A stretch of 64,000 nt of DNA from an uncultured Clostridia bacterium (GTDB lineage: Bacteria; Bacillota; Clostridia; UBA1381), in the NCBI GenBank assembly GCA_934462715.1, contig CAKSIJ010000007.1:79415-143414 (forward strand), read 5' to 3'. The notes under the pieces are model-generated. The model was not told where the DNA came from. It made no database searches and saw only the letters and a list, made by a program, of their open reading frames with translations. Of this stretch, positions 54,029 through 62,373 are shown one piece after another (the first letter of the stretch is position 1; each line of letters begins with the position of its first letter). Position numbers and translations under genes: made by a program.

Positions 54029-55927
54029 TCAGTTATTATTCATCACATAAGAAAATTTCCAAAACATTGTTGCCGTATCGGCTCTTGACGGGGCGACTTT
54101 CGGATAAATTGCATATTCATATCCGGTAAGCGAGTGTATAAACATAACGTTCTCGTCAAAGCACCACGCAACGGGGATTTTTGCATAGTCCGATATATCC
54201 GCAAAGTCATTGTAGCCCGCAAGCGCAGAGGAAATTTCCGAATCGTCAAGCGATACATCAAGTCCCTTTGACTGTGCATAGCGGTAGAATATAGCCGCAA
54301 TCTGTTCTCTTGTTATAACCTCGTTCGGTGAAAATGTTGTATCTCCCGTGCCGTTCAGTATACCGTTTGCGGCAGCCCAGCAGACCGCCTTTTTATACCA
54401 GTCCTGTGTTAAATCCGTAAACTTTGAATTTCCGTCTGCTTGCGGCTGCCCGGCAAAGCGGTAAAACATAGTTGCAAACTGCGCTCTTGTAATTGTATCG
54501 TCGGGTGAGAACATATCTGCGCCTGTTCCGTTCATAATGCCGTTGTCAAGACAAAATTCAATTCCGGAGTGATCGGGATCGCCATCTGCGCTTTTTATAT
54601 CCTTAAATTGCTTGACCGCACAATTATCGCCCTTTTCTTCGCAAACAAATCTGCCGTCTGCGGCTGCCGTCGGCTCGCCCTTTTCTATAGTTTCTCCCGT
54701 GTCAAGCAATACGCACTTGAATCCGTTGTCCTTTGCGTACTGCTCCGCAGCCGTTCCGCTGTAGCATTTTATTACAAGATTTTCGTTTCTTACATCGTAG
54801 TCGTTAACATAGTCCCAGCCGAAAGCGTGCAAATCTATCTGCGTAACGCTTTGCGGGATTGTTACCTCGTTCAGATTATTGCAGCGGAAAAATGCCGCTT
54901 CGCCGATATGCTCAACACCCTCGGAAATTGTAAGATTTGAAAGGCTCTCGCACCACGAAAAAGCACTCACTCCGATTTCTTTTATATTTCCGGGAATTAC
55001 AACATTGTTAAGATTTTTACACCGGTAAAAGCCGAGATAAGGGATAGCCTTTAAGGTAGACGGCAATTGTACCGACGTAATGTCGGACATACCGAAAGCG
55101 TCCTCGCCCATCATTGTTGTGCCCTCGCGGATTGCAATATCCCCGACAGCCTCCCATTCGTGAATCTGTCTGTTTTCGGTAGGTGCGGACGGGTCGGGAT
55201 TGTCGATTGCCGCATAGCCGATTCTGATTCCGGCTATCAGATACTGACCGTGATACTGTATTCCGTCAACACGGTTAGCGGCGTCCTTATCGTATGCCGA
55301 ACCAAAAAATATTCTTTTGCCGATAAATTCAAGATTATCGGGCATTGTTATATTCTTTAAAGCTTCTCCGCTTATTGCTTCGCTTCCTATGTATTTTACG
55401 CTGTTCGGGATAACAAGTGTTTCAAGCTCATCTCCGCAGTCTATGGCAAAATCCTTTATAACCTCAAGACCATCGTTTAATTTAAGATATTTTAAGTATC
55501 TTCCGTAAATTGCGCGGTTTCCGATTTCCTTTATCGTAGGCGGAAGTGTGATACCGGAAATTTTTGTTGCGCTTTCGCGAAGCGCTCCGTCACCTATCGC
55601 CGTAACTGTATGACCGTTGATTTCGGACGGAATATTAAGTTCAACCGAAAAATTCGGATCGGGGTCATACCAGAACTTTGCCGCATAGCTTGTAATCATT
55701 GCCGAGCCGTCCTTGCGAACGGTGTAAATCAGTGATGTAACATCGTTTGGGTCGGCTTTTTCACGCATTTGTTCCATATCGTCGGTTATGGCGGTTTTGC
55801 TCTGCTCATACCACTCCATTCCGTAATCGGTATCGTAAACGCTCCATGCATTCGCTGTCGGAACAAATATTGACGGCAGTAACATTGCCGTACCGAGTGC
55901 GGTACAAATTATTTTTTTAAAGTGCAT
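54029..55927 (-). CDS. BspA-like leucine-rich-repeat protein with SLH domains
   Basis: 632 residues. Signal peptide, a 180-residue region, LRR_5 repeats (about 75-390, for example ITISEGVEHIGEAAFFRCNN-like units), then three S-layer-homology segments at the end, with FCLDNGIMNGTGADMFSPDD, ITRAQFATMFYRFAG and AANGILNGTGDTTFSPNEVI. The SLH part binds secondary wall polymer and displays the repeats on the cell. ATG 55927 fits the AAAGG site better than the ATG two codons earlier. It lies 20 bp upstream of the other LRR gene, so they likely form an operon. Confidence 0.92.
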   Translation of the reverse strand: MHFKKIICTALGTAMLLPSIFVPTANAWSVYDTDYGMEWYEQSKTAITDDMEQMREKADPNDVTSLIYTVRKDGSAMITSYAAKFWYDPDPNFSVELNIPSEINGHTVTAIGDGALRESATKISGITLPPTIKEIGNRAIYGRYLKYLKLNDGLEVIKDFAIDCGDELETLVIPNSVKYIGSEAISGEALKNITMPDNLEFIGKRIFFGSAYDKDAANRVDGIQYHGQYLIAGIRIGYAAIDNPDPSAPTENRQIHEWEAVGDIAIREGTTMMGEDAFGMSDITSVQLPSTLKAIPYLGFYRCKNLNNVVIPGNIKEIGVSAFSWCESLSNLTISEGVEHIGEAAFFRCNNLNEVTIPQSVTQIDLHAFGWDYVNDYDVRNENLVIKCYSGTAAEQYAKDNGFKCVLLDTGETIEKGEPTAAADGRFVCEEKGDNCAVKQFKDIKSADGDPDHSGIEFCLDNGIMNGTGADMFSPDDTITRAQFATMFYRFAGQPQADGNSKFTDLTQDWYKKAVCWAAANGILNGTGDTTFSPNEVITREQIAAIFYRYAQSKGLDVSLDDSEISSALAGYNDFADISDYAKIPVAWCFDENVMFIHSLTGYEYAIYPKVAPSRADTATMFWKFSYVMNNN

Positions 55928-56124
55928 AATCATCAGCCTTTCTTTGATTTTTATTTTTAGATTTATTTTTTTGTTTTACTACAGCTATTATAGCATACAT
56001 TCTGATGCAAGTAAATCCTGTTTCCTGAATTGGCATTGCCAAATACGGAAATATTTTTCATTTGCTGTTTATTTTTTCTGCAAACTGTGTTATAATTAAA
56101 AAAAACGAACAGGGAAGTGGGATT

Positions 56125-57855
56125 ATGTTTCAGAATAAGTTAAACGATTATATGAATATGCTGAATTGCTCCGGAAAAGAATTTGCACAATATTCCGGAA
56201 TATCGGAGGCAACCGTAAGCAGATACAAGTCGGGAACAAGAACTCCGAGGGCAAATTCGGAGGATATGAAAAAGCTGTGCAGGGGAATCTGCACAGCCGC
56301 AAACCGAAAGGGAATTGACGGTATATCCTACAAGGCTCTTTTGACGGAATTTAACGTATATGCGGAAGAAATCCGCTTTGATTTTGACAGTATGCAGAAA
56401 AAATTCAATCTGCTGTGTTCGGTTCTGTCGGTTAATGCTGCGGATATGTCGAAAAGCTTAAAATACGACTCGTCATATATTTCAAGAATACGAAACGGAA
56501 AACGAAAGCCTGCGAACCCTCAGAAATTTGCGTTTGATGCTGCGCAATACTTTTCTCAGTACAGCGACTCCGAAAATGACCTTAAAATAATAGCCGAGAT
56601 ATTAAACGTCAAACCGGCACAGCTTAAAACAAAGAGCTTTTATGCGTCAGAGCTTGCAACATGGCTCACAGACAGCATACCGTCGGACGATGCCGTAAAC
56701 CCGACAAAAAAATTTCTGGATACGCTAAACTCGTTCGATTTGAACGAATACATAAAGTCAATCCGTTTCGATGAGCTTAAGGTGCCTACTTTGCCTTTTC
56801 AGCTTCCTCTGTCAAAAGCTTATTACGGAATTGAAGAAATGAAAAACGGAGAGCTTGATTTTCTTAAAGCGACAGCCCTTTCAAGATCACGTCACAGCGT
56901 TTTTATGTACAGCGATATGCAGATGGACGATATGGCGGAGGATATGGACTTTTCCCGAAAATATATGTTCGGACTTGCCGCAATGCTGAAAAAAGGACTT
57001 CATTTGAATGTGGTGCATAACCTCAACCGACCTTTTAACGAGCTTATGCTGGGTCTTGAATGTTGGATTCCTCTGTACATGACCGGGCAGATTTCTCCGT
57101 ATTACTTAAAAGAGGTGCATAACCGTGTTTTCTGCCGTTTTCTGAACGTGTCGGGCGCAGCTGCATTGTCGGGGGAGTGTATCTCGGGTTTTCACTCTAA
57201 AGGCAGATATTACCTTACAAAAAATAAAGAAGAGCTTGCATATTACAGGGAAAGAAGCGCCTGCATTTTAAAAAAGACTCACCCTCTTATGGAGATTTAC
57301 CGTGAGGATAAATCAGCCGAATTGTCGGCGTTTATCCTTGCCGATTCCCATACGGACGGCAGCAGGAGGAGCATACTTTCCTCGCTTCCGATATATACCG
57401 CAGAAAAAGAATTTTTAACAGATTTTCTGAACAGGAGAAATATGAGCGATAACGAAAAGCAAAAAATTCTTCTTTATGCAGAGGAAAGAAAAAAGCAAAT
57501 GCTTGAAATTCTTAAAAATAATTCTGTTTCCGATGAAATCCCTTGCCTTAGCGAGGAAAAATTTAAAAAACAGCCCTTGTCACTTTCACTGTCGCTTATG
57601 TTTTGCGATAAAAGTTTTGAGTACACCTATGAAGAATATTCCGAGCATTTGAAGCTGACAAAGGAATTTGCGGAAAAAACAAAAAATTACGCAGCTGTTC
57701 CGACAAGAGAAAACGCCTTTGCAAACATTCAGATTACCATACATGAAAACGAGTATGTCTTGATTTCAAAGAACAAAGCGCCTACGATTCATTTCGTTAT
57801 CCGTCACCCGATACTGAGAGAAGCAATAGAGCATTTGGACTTTCCTGTGGTATAA
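56125..57855 (+). CDS. large regulator-like protein with two XRE helix-turn-helix domains
   Basis: 576 residues. First HTH near residues 10-42 (SGKEFAQYSGISEATVSRYK), second near 92-140 (NAADMSKSLKYDSSYISRIR), a possible third helical repeat near 155-185. The C-terminal 380 residues match no family I recognise; they contain the run DMAEDMDFSRKYMFGLAAML and several aromatic strands. No membrane helices. It has TATAAT at 56091-56096 and a strong terminator, so it is a single-gene unit. DNA binding is likely; the rest is unknown. Confidence 0.85.
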   Translation: MFQNKLNDYMNMLNCSGKEFAQYSGISEATVSRYKSGTRTPRANSEDMKKLCRGICTAANRKGIDGISYKALLTEFNVYAEEIRFDFDSMQKKFNLLCSVLSVNAADMSKSLKYDSSYISRIRNGKRKPANPQKFAFDAAQYFSQYSDSENDLKIIAEILNVKPAQLKTKSFYASELATWLTDSIPSDDAVNPTKKFLDTLNSFDLNEYIKSIRFDELKVPTLPFQLPLSKAYYGIEEMKNGELDFLKATALSRSRHSVFMYSDMQMDDMAEDMDFSRKYMFGLAAMLKKGLHLNVVHNLNRPFNELMLGLECWIPLYMTGQISPYYLKEVHNRVFCRFLNVSGAAALSGECISGFHSKGRYYLTKNKEELAYYRERSACILKKTHPLMEIYREDKSAELSAFILADSHTDGSRRSILSSLPIYTAEKEFLTDFLNRRNMSDNEKQKILLYAEERKKQMLEILKNNSVSDEIPCLSEEKFKKQPLSLSLSLMFCDKSFEYTYEEYSEHLKLTKEFAEKTKNYAAVPTRENAFANIQITIHENEYVLISKNKAPTIHFVIRHPILREAIEHLDFPVV

Positions 57856-57905
57856 TGTTAAAATATACCGCAAATATTTTTTCTTTGAAATTTCTGACGC
57901 TTTAT

Positions 57906-57975
57906 AAAAAACGGGCATATTAAATCCGTCCCGCAGGTTCGTTTACGGGATTTGGAGCAATATGCCCGTTTTTTT
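57906..57975 (+). terminator. terminator of the two-HTH gene
   Basis: AAAAACGGGCATATT pairs with AATATGCCCGTTTTT, with a smaller stem in the loop (AAATCCGTCCCG / CGGGATTT) and further Ts. Confidence 0.88.
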
Positions 57976-57984
57976 GTATGCTTT

Positions 57985-58140
57985 TTACCGCAGCAGTTTG
58001 GAAATGTCAATAAATGTGCAGTCGAAATTTACCCAAAATTCTGACTGCACATTTATTGACATTTCCACTTCAAATTCATCGCCGTAAAAATATTTAATCA
58101 TCTTCACAAACAAGTCTTGCGTAATTTGTATTTTCTTCAT
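57985..58140 (-). CDS. 51-residue mobile-element protein truncated and re-tailed by an IS end
   Basis: MKKIQITQDLFVKMIKYFYG begins like the small 'complexin-2-like' proteins that sit next to integrases in Clostridial integrative elements. After Val25 the frame runs into the repeat at 57999-58067 and reads EMSINVQSEFWVNFDC before stopping at 57985. The normal C-terminal half of the family is gone. Probably a disabled gene, although the frame is open and has an AAGGA site 11 bases upstream. Confidence 0.5.
   Translation of the reverse strand: MKKIQITQDLFVKMIKYFYGDEFEVEMSINVQSEFWVNFDCTFIDISKLLR
57999..58067. repeat. 25-bp inverted repeat shared with 40541-40584
   Basis: Arms at 57999-58023 and 58043-58067 are exact reverse complements around a 19-base centre (58024-58042). 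The minus strand of 57999-58042 matches 40541-40582. This looks like the two ends of an insertion sequence left almost touching, or a multi-repeat IS end. Confidence 0.75.
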
Positions 58141-58210
58141 ATCACATCATATCCTTTCAAGGTGGCAAGATGCCCTATTGTATAGAAAGGGGCATCTTGC
58201 CATCTTACTT

Positions 58211-59158
58211 TTAATCAAGACTCCAATACCATTGATTATTTACTTTCTTTGATTTAATTCCTAATTCATCTTTGGCATTTCGCACTGTTTTCTCAGATAT
58301 ACCTTTCTGATTGGCAAGTTCCATCAGTGCCGTTTGAGGCATTTGACCGCTTGCAAGCAAATTTTCAAGAAAATCCATTGCCGTTTGCTTTTTAGTGCCT
58401 TTTACAGTTCCCGAAAGCAAATCATCAGCGGAAACATCATACTCGCCAACCCATTCAAAGCCGTTTTCTTCACTCAATCGAAATGCAACTGCTTTTGCTT
58501 CGGGTGCAAGCGAGCTTTTTGTCTGACATACAACTCTGATTTCCGGCTCATCTTTAATTCTGCCAACAACCAGCACACTTCTTGCCGCTGCCTGAAAATC
58601 GATAGAGCCTAACCCTCTGTATGCAGATTTTCCGACGCTACAATTGTTCATATGCCCGATTAAAATAATCGCACATTTATATTTTTCGGCAAGCTCGGAT
58701 ATATGCTTCATAATCGGTCTTATCTCATTTGCTCTGTGCATATCTACATCAGCACCCAAAAATCCTTGAATCGGATCCAACACAACAAGTTTTACATTAG
58801 TTTCAATTATAGCCTGTTCAAGTCTTGCATCTCGCATTGTAAGCGGCGTATCACTGTCATCAATCACAAGCACTTTTGAGCAATCCACATTTGCTGCCAA
58901 TAATCGAGGTTTTATCGTATCAGCCAGTCCGTCCTCTGCCGTTTGATAGATTACATTTATCGGCAGGCTTTCATCTTCATCAATTATACTTTCGCCTTTG
59001 GTGAGCCGTGCAATAATTTGAAGCACAAGCGTTGTTTTTCCCTCACCGGGATCGCCTTGTATAATTGTCACTTTTCCGTATGGAATAAACGGATACCAAA
59101 GCCAGCATATAGGCTCAACTTCAACATCACGCATATTTATCAGTTTTAAATTGCTCAT
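58211..59158 (-). CDS. RepA-like AAA ATPase of an integrative element
   Basis: 315 residues with a RecA-fold ATPase: GDPGEGKTTLVLQI (Walker A, about residue 34), LVVLDPIQGFLGADVDMHRA (Walker B), AIILIGHMNNCSVGKSAYRGLGS and a short winged-helix-like C-terminus (TALMELANQKGISEKTVRNA). Such RepA/primase-associated ATPases occur in phages, plasmids and integrative elements. GGAGGTGA precedes the ATG. It belongs to the module with the MobC-like gene and integrase. Confidence 0.88.
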   Translation of the reverse strand: MSNLKLINMRDVEVEPICWLWYPFIPYGKVTIIQGDPGEGKTTLVLQIIARLTKGESIIDEDESLPINVIYQTAEDGLADTIKPRLLAANVDCSKVLVIDDSDTPLTMRDARLEQAIIETNVKLVVLDPIQGFLGADVDMHRANEIRPIMKHISELAEKYKCAIILIGHMNNCSVGKSAYRGLGSIDFQAAARSVLVVGRIKDEPEIRVVCQTKSSLAPEAKAVAFRLSEENGFEWVGEYDVSADDLLSGTVKGTKKQTAMDFLENLLASGQMPQTALMELANQKGISEKTVRNAKDELGIKSKKVNNQWYWSLD

Positions 59159-59262
59159 TTTTTGTCACCTCCTATTGCAAATTTGCCGGAGGTGTGGTAA
59201 AATATCCTTATCGAGAGGGGGTTTTACCACACTTTCCGAGTCCTTTTGTATTTGCCGATACA

Positions 59263-59589
59263 TCAGGACTTTTCTTTTTCTGCCAACCCGTTGTAGGTTT
59301 GTGCCGTAATTTGAATTATATCGAGCAAGTCGCTGTCAATGTCTGCTCCGTTTTCTATTCGCTTTAATTCCGACAGAATTTCCGCCATTTGATTTCGCAA
59401 AGCCTTGTAAACTCTTGTGTTCGGCTGAACTACTATGTCTCGCTCTGACAGGCATTTTATTATGTAGTCCTGCTTTGTAAGTCCTGATAGTTTTACTCTG
59501 ACATTCAAGTCATCCCGTTCCTGCGGTGACATCCGAAATGATATTATCACATTCCGCCATCTGCCTTTATTATCAAGCGTTTTATCCAA
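59263..59589 (-). CDS. MobC/CopG-like mobilisation or accessory protein
   Basis: About 108 residues. VIISFRMSPQERDDLNVRVK followed by LSGLTKQDYIIKCLSERDIV is the ribbon-helix-helix-like start of MobC/relaxosome proteins. The start is uncertain: TTG at 59589 has AAAGGTG eight bases upstream and overlaps the integrase stop, whereas the next start codon has no site. It would help a relaxase nick the element, but no relaxase gene is visible here. Confidence 0.7.
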   Translation of the reverse strand: MDKTLDNKGRWRNVIISFRMSPQERDDLNVRVKLSGLTKQDYIIKCLSERDIVVQPNTRVYKALRNQMAEILSELKRIENGADIDSDLLDIIQITAQTYNGLAEKEKS

Positions 59590-60658
59590 TATTTTCACAC
59601 CTTTCAATGTTTAATTTATCTGCCATTTCTGCCTGTTCACTTGGGAACATATGAGCATATCTGTAGGTAATATCAATGCTTTCATGTCCCACACGCTTTG
59701 CTATTGCAACAGCAGTAAAACCCATATTAATAAGCAAGCTGACGTGCGAATGACGAATTGAATGTATTGGTATACGCTTCACTCCGGCGGCTTTTGCACC
59801 CCTATCCATTTCGTGATGCAAATAGCTTTTGCTTATTGGAAATATTCTGTCATTTTCCGAAACGCCATAAAGGCTGTCGATATACTCTTTCATTTCCTCG
59901 CACAAGAAATCAGGCATATTAATTACTCTGTTGCTTTTTTCAGTTTTAGGACTTGTTATAATATCCTTTTTCCTAATTCGCTGATATGATTTGCTGATTG
60001 ATACCGTTTTCTTTTCAAAATCAAAGTCCGATGGTGTCAATGCAAGCAATTCGCCCAATCGTATTCCGGTCCAATACAACATTTCAAACGCACAGAACGA
60101 AGTCGGCTTATCAAGCATTTCATCAATAAACTTCATATACTCATCTTTTGTCTAAAATTCTTTTTCTTTGTTTTTCGCCTTACCCATATTTCCTGCTTTT
60201 GCAGCCGGATTTTCAGATAGTCCGTAAAACTTTGCTGCATGATTAAATATTGTACTTAATTGATTATGCAAGGTTTTAAGGTATACCGGTGAATACGGCT
60301 TGCCATTCTCATCACGGTAATTCATCATCTCATTTTGCCACTTAATCACATCTTTCGGCTTAATGTCAGATATACGCTTTTTGCCGAAGTACGGAATCAG
60401 CTTATTATCAATGATAGAATCCTTTGTTTCCCATGTTGTTTCCTTGATTCTCGCTCCGATGTCTTCCCGATATAGTCCCACAAAGTTCTCAAAAGTCATA
60501 TCTATATCGGATCTCGCCTTACGCAGTTGCTCTCGCTCCCAACATTGAGCTTCTCGCTTTGTGTTGAAACCACGCTTTTGTGTTTGTTTTCGTTCGCCTG
60601 TCCAATCAGTAAAACGATAAACAGCTCTCCATTTATCACCATCTTTATAAACTGCCAT
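59582..60658 (-). pseudogene. int: tyrosine integrase with an in-frame amber codon
   Basis: One frame runs from ATG 60658 (AGGAG eight bases upstream) to 59582, about 358 codons, broken only by TAG at 60154-60152 (codon 169), where relatives have Trp in EF-W-TK. N-terminal arm-binding and SAM-like domains (VYKDGDKWRAVYRFTDWTGE) precede the break. The catalytic part has Arg in TGIRLGELLAL, Lys in SPKTEKSNR, HSIRHSH (His, Arg), GHESIDITYRYAH with the Tyr nucleophile. A TGG to TAG change, readthrough or assembly error are all possible. It overlaps the excisionase-like gene. Confidence 0.85.
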
Positions 60659-60854
60659 TTTCACTACTCCTTTCTACCTGTGGCTTATAATTTACTTTCT
60701 CGAAAAAGTACTGCTTACTTACTCTGCCGGCAATGGTGCGAAATCCTTGCCGCTGCAGCTCGGAATTCATTTCCTTGATAACTTTGTAAGCATATGACTT
60801 TGATACTCCGAGTATCTGCTGTACTTCATCAGCTCTCAAAAACAAATTCCCCAT
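60645..60854 (-). CDS. excisionase-like helix-turn-helix protein
   Basis: 69 residues from ATG 60854 (AGGAG eight bases upstream). RADEVQQILGVSKSYAYKVI is a winged-helix/MerR-like HTH of the excisionase type, and the next part has RVSKQYFFEKVNY. It overlaps the integrase start by 14 bp, the usual xis-int coupling. It would bend the attachment site for excision. Confidence 0.85.
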   Translation of the reverse strand: MGNLFLRADEVQQILGVSKSYAYKVIKEMNSELQRQGFRTIAGRVSKQYFFEKVNYKPQVERSSENGSL

Positions 60855-61026
60855 GTTTTCACTCCTAACTATTGTTTTTTTATCATTTTGCGTGAATATA
60901 ATACAAATAAATGCTTTTATGCTCGCGTTACTCAACGCAATTTGATAATGCATAACCATTATATCCTACTTTTAAGATAATGTCAAGTGTTTTTCGAAAA
61001 TTTATTATCTTTTTTATTTCTTATAG

Positions 61027-61055
61027 TTGACTAACTCAAACTAATATGTTATAAT
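61027..61055 (+). promoter_or_regulatory. promoter of the XRE repressor gene
   Basis: TTGACT (61027-61032), 17 bp, TATAAT (61050-61055). Confidence 0.85.
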
Positions 61056-61079
61056 AGGTGTATAATCTATACACCTATT
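61053..61079 (+). promoter_or_regulatory. perfect palindromic operator
   Basis: AATAGGTGTATA-ATC-TATACACCTATT, 12-bp arms with no mismatch, begins in the -10 box and covers the transcription start. It is the natural autoregulatory site for the XRE protein encoded at 61186. A second structure follows at 61084-61147: GGTTCT-TGTCAAGTA and TACTTGACA-GGTTCT. Confidence 0.8.
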
Positions 61080-61083
61080 TCAA

Positions 61084-61147
61084 GGTTCTGTCAAGTAATA
61101 AAGGTGGAGATCTTTGAAAAAATGCTACCTGATACTTGACAGGTTCT
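61084..61147 (+). repeat. leader repeat of the XRE gene
   Basis: TGTCAAGTA (61089-61097) and TACTTGACA (61133-61141) form an inverted repeat, each flanked by GGTTCT in the same direction. The TGTCAAGT word occurs again at 60982, upstream of the excisionase-like gene, which could make it a shared binding site. Confidence 0.5.
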
Positions 61148-61185
61148 TATAATAGGTAGTAGAACAATACGATTGGAGATATATT

Positions 61186-61635
61186 ATGGCTATCGGAGAG
61201 CGAATAAGATTTTTAAGAAATCTGCACGGTGCTACGCAAAAATGGCTTGGCATAAAACTCGGTTTTAGCGAGAAGACAGCCGAAACCCGTGTAGGTCAAT
61301 ACGAAATAGGCGTCAGAACACCAAAAGATGATATGATAAAGGATATTGCAAAAATATTCGGTGTGTCACCGCAGGCAATTAAACTGCCCGACATCGACAA
61401 CTATGATGCTTTGCTGCACACCTTGTTTGCGATAGAAGATATATATGGATTGACAATAAATATGCTCGATGATGAGTTTTGCCTTACCCTCAATAGAGAT
61501 AATCCGTCTTATTTTCCTATGTACGATATGCTTCGTGCATGGAATAAGGTTGCTCGCAAATACAGAAACGGCGAGATAACGAAAGAGGAATACGATAATT
61601 GGAGATATAATTATCCGGAAAGTATTACAAAATAA
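61186..61635 (+). CDS. XRE family repressor of the integrative element
   Basis: 149 residues. The HTH is in the first 60 residues (IGERIRFLRNLHGATQKWLG, FSEKTAETRVGQYEIGVRTP, IAKIFGVSPQAI). The C-terminal part has KYRNGEITKEEYDNWRYNYP, a tail common in regulators beside integrases. GGAG precedes the ATG by seven bases. It faces away from xis-int and has a palindromic operator in its promoter, so it likely keeps both itself and the excision genes low. Confidence 0.9.
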   Translation: MAIGERIRFLRNLHGATQKWLGIKLGFSEKTAETRVGQYEIGVRTPKDDMIKDIAKIFGVSPQAIKLPDIDNYDALLHTLFAIEDIYGLTINMLDDEFCLTLNRDNPSYFPMYDMLRAWNKVARKYRNGEITKEEYDNWRYNYPESITK

Positions 61636-61713
61636 AATCAACTACAATATTGTAGTATGTGGAAACAACATTTTCAAATCATTTCACTATTCAAATAGAG
61701 AGGAGGGAACAAT

Positions 61714-61881
61714 ATGAACATAAAATACATTGGCAACGACACCAGCAAATCCGAAAAAGGCAAAATTCATGTAAAAAATGGAAATTATACAGGTTGTGGT
61801 GCTAGAATAGATGATAACCCGGAAGATTGGGTTGAAACATCACAAGCGGTTACATGTGAAAAGAATGGCTGTAAGAAATAA
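61714..61881 (+). CDS. small 55-residue Cys-containing protein
   Basis: MNIKYIGNDTSKSEKGKIHV opens the protein; two Cys-x-rich spots, GNYTGCGARI and TCEKNGCKK, follow. AGGAGGG just before the ATG is very strong, and a terminator follows, so the gene is probably real and may share the XRE transcript. I recognise no family. Confidence 0.75.
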   Translation: MNIKYIGNDTSKSEKGKIHVKNGNYTGCGARIDDNPEDWVETSQAVTCEKNGCKK

Positions 61882-61907
61882 TAAAATATAGGTTTCCACA
61901 TCACACA

Positions 61908-61941
61908 AAGAGCTAACTGAAAATCAAATCAGTTAGCTCTT
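61908..61941 (+). terminator. terminator after the XRE and small-protein genes
   Basis: AAGAGCTAACTGA pairs exactly with TCAGTTAGCTCTT, followed by ACCTTTAT. Confidence 0.85.
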
Positions 61942-61949
61942 ACCTTTAT

Positions 61950-62200
61950 AAATAATTTAATGTTGCCAAATCGTTGCCAATTTGCACCCACAAGTGCCAC
62001 AAACGGCGTGGTTAAGCCATTTGTGAGGTGTGATACCTCATTCCCACTCGGTGCGTTATAGCGTGATTTTAGTTGCTTCACCCGATTTTAAGCCGTTTTC
62101 TTCGCCGATTCCGCTTAAAATCTTTTAATTATTTTGTCTTTAGTGTTATCTGTTATCAATTTGTTATCATCTTTGTTGTAGTGGGGGTATAATGGAATGC
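61950..62200. other. possible integrase attachment region
   Basis: No gene is seen in 61942-62222. The stretch has short direct repeats of the arm-site type: TTGCCAAATCGTTGCCAAT at 61964-61982, and GTTATC three times at 62142-62168. On the minus strand, GAGTGGGAATGA (62051-62040) equals the last codons of guaA (Glu-Trp-Glu-stop), a frequent insertion site for Firmicute elements. guaA itself is not present. Confidence 0.35.
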
Positions 62201-62222
62201 ATTACGCCCCCACTTATTTGTT

Positions 62223-62357
62223 TTACTTACTATAAGTGTCTCCACTACATTTAGGACATGGTGGCAATGTGTCTGTATTGTCATCAAGCACGACTACCTG
62301 TCCGCAATTAGTACAAGTATACTCACCCTTACCGGGCTTTTCTCCTGTTTTATACAT
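62223..62357 (-). CDS. zinc-ribbon small protein
   Basis: 44 residues, MYKTGEKPGKGEYTCTNCGQ then LPPCPKCSGDTYSK: two CxxC pairs (CTNC, CPKC) of a rubredoxin-like zinc ribbon. ATG 62357 sits nine bases after AAGG; an ATG three codons earlier is possible. It is last in a three-gene row with DUF2188 and DUF3892 proteins. Confidence 0.8.
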   Translation of the reverse strand: MYKTGEKPGKGEYTCTNCGQVVVLDDNTDTLPPCPKCSGDTYSK

Positions 62358-62373
62358 ATATTTCATCCTTTCT

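Noticed and set aside
62040..62070. Remnant of guaA coding sequence
   Set aside because: Only the last four codons could match, with a stop right before them, so it can be an attachment core but not a gene piece.
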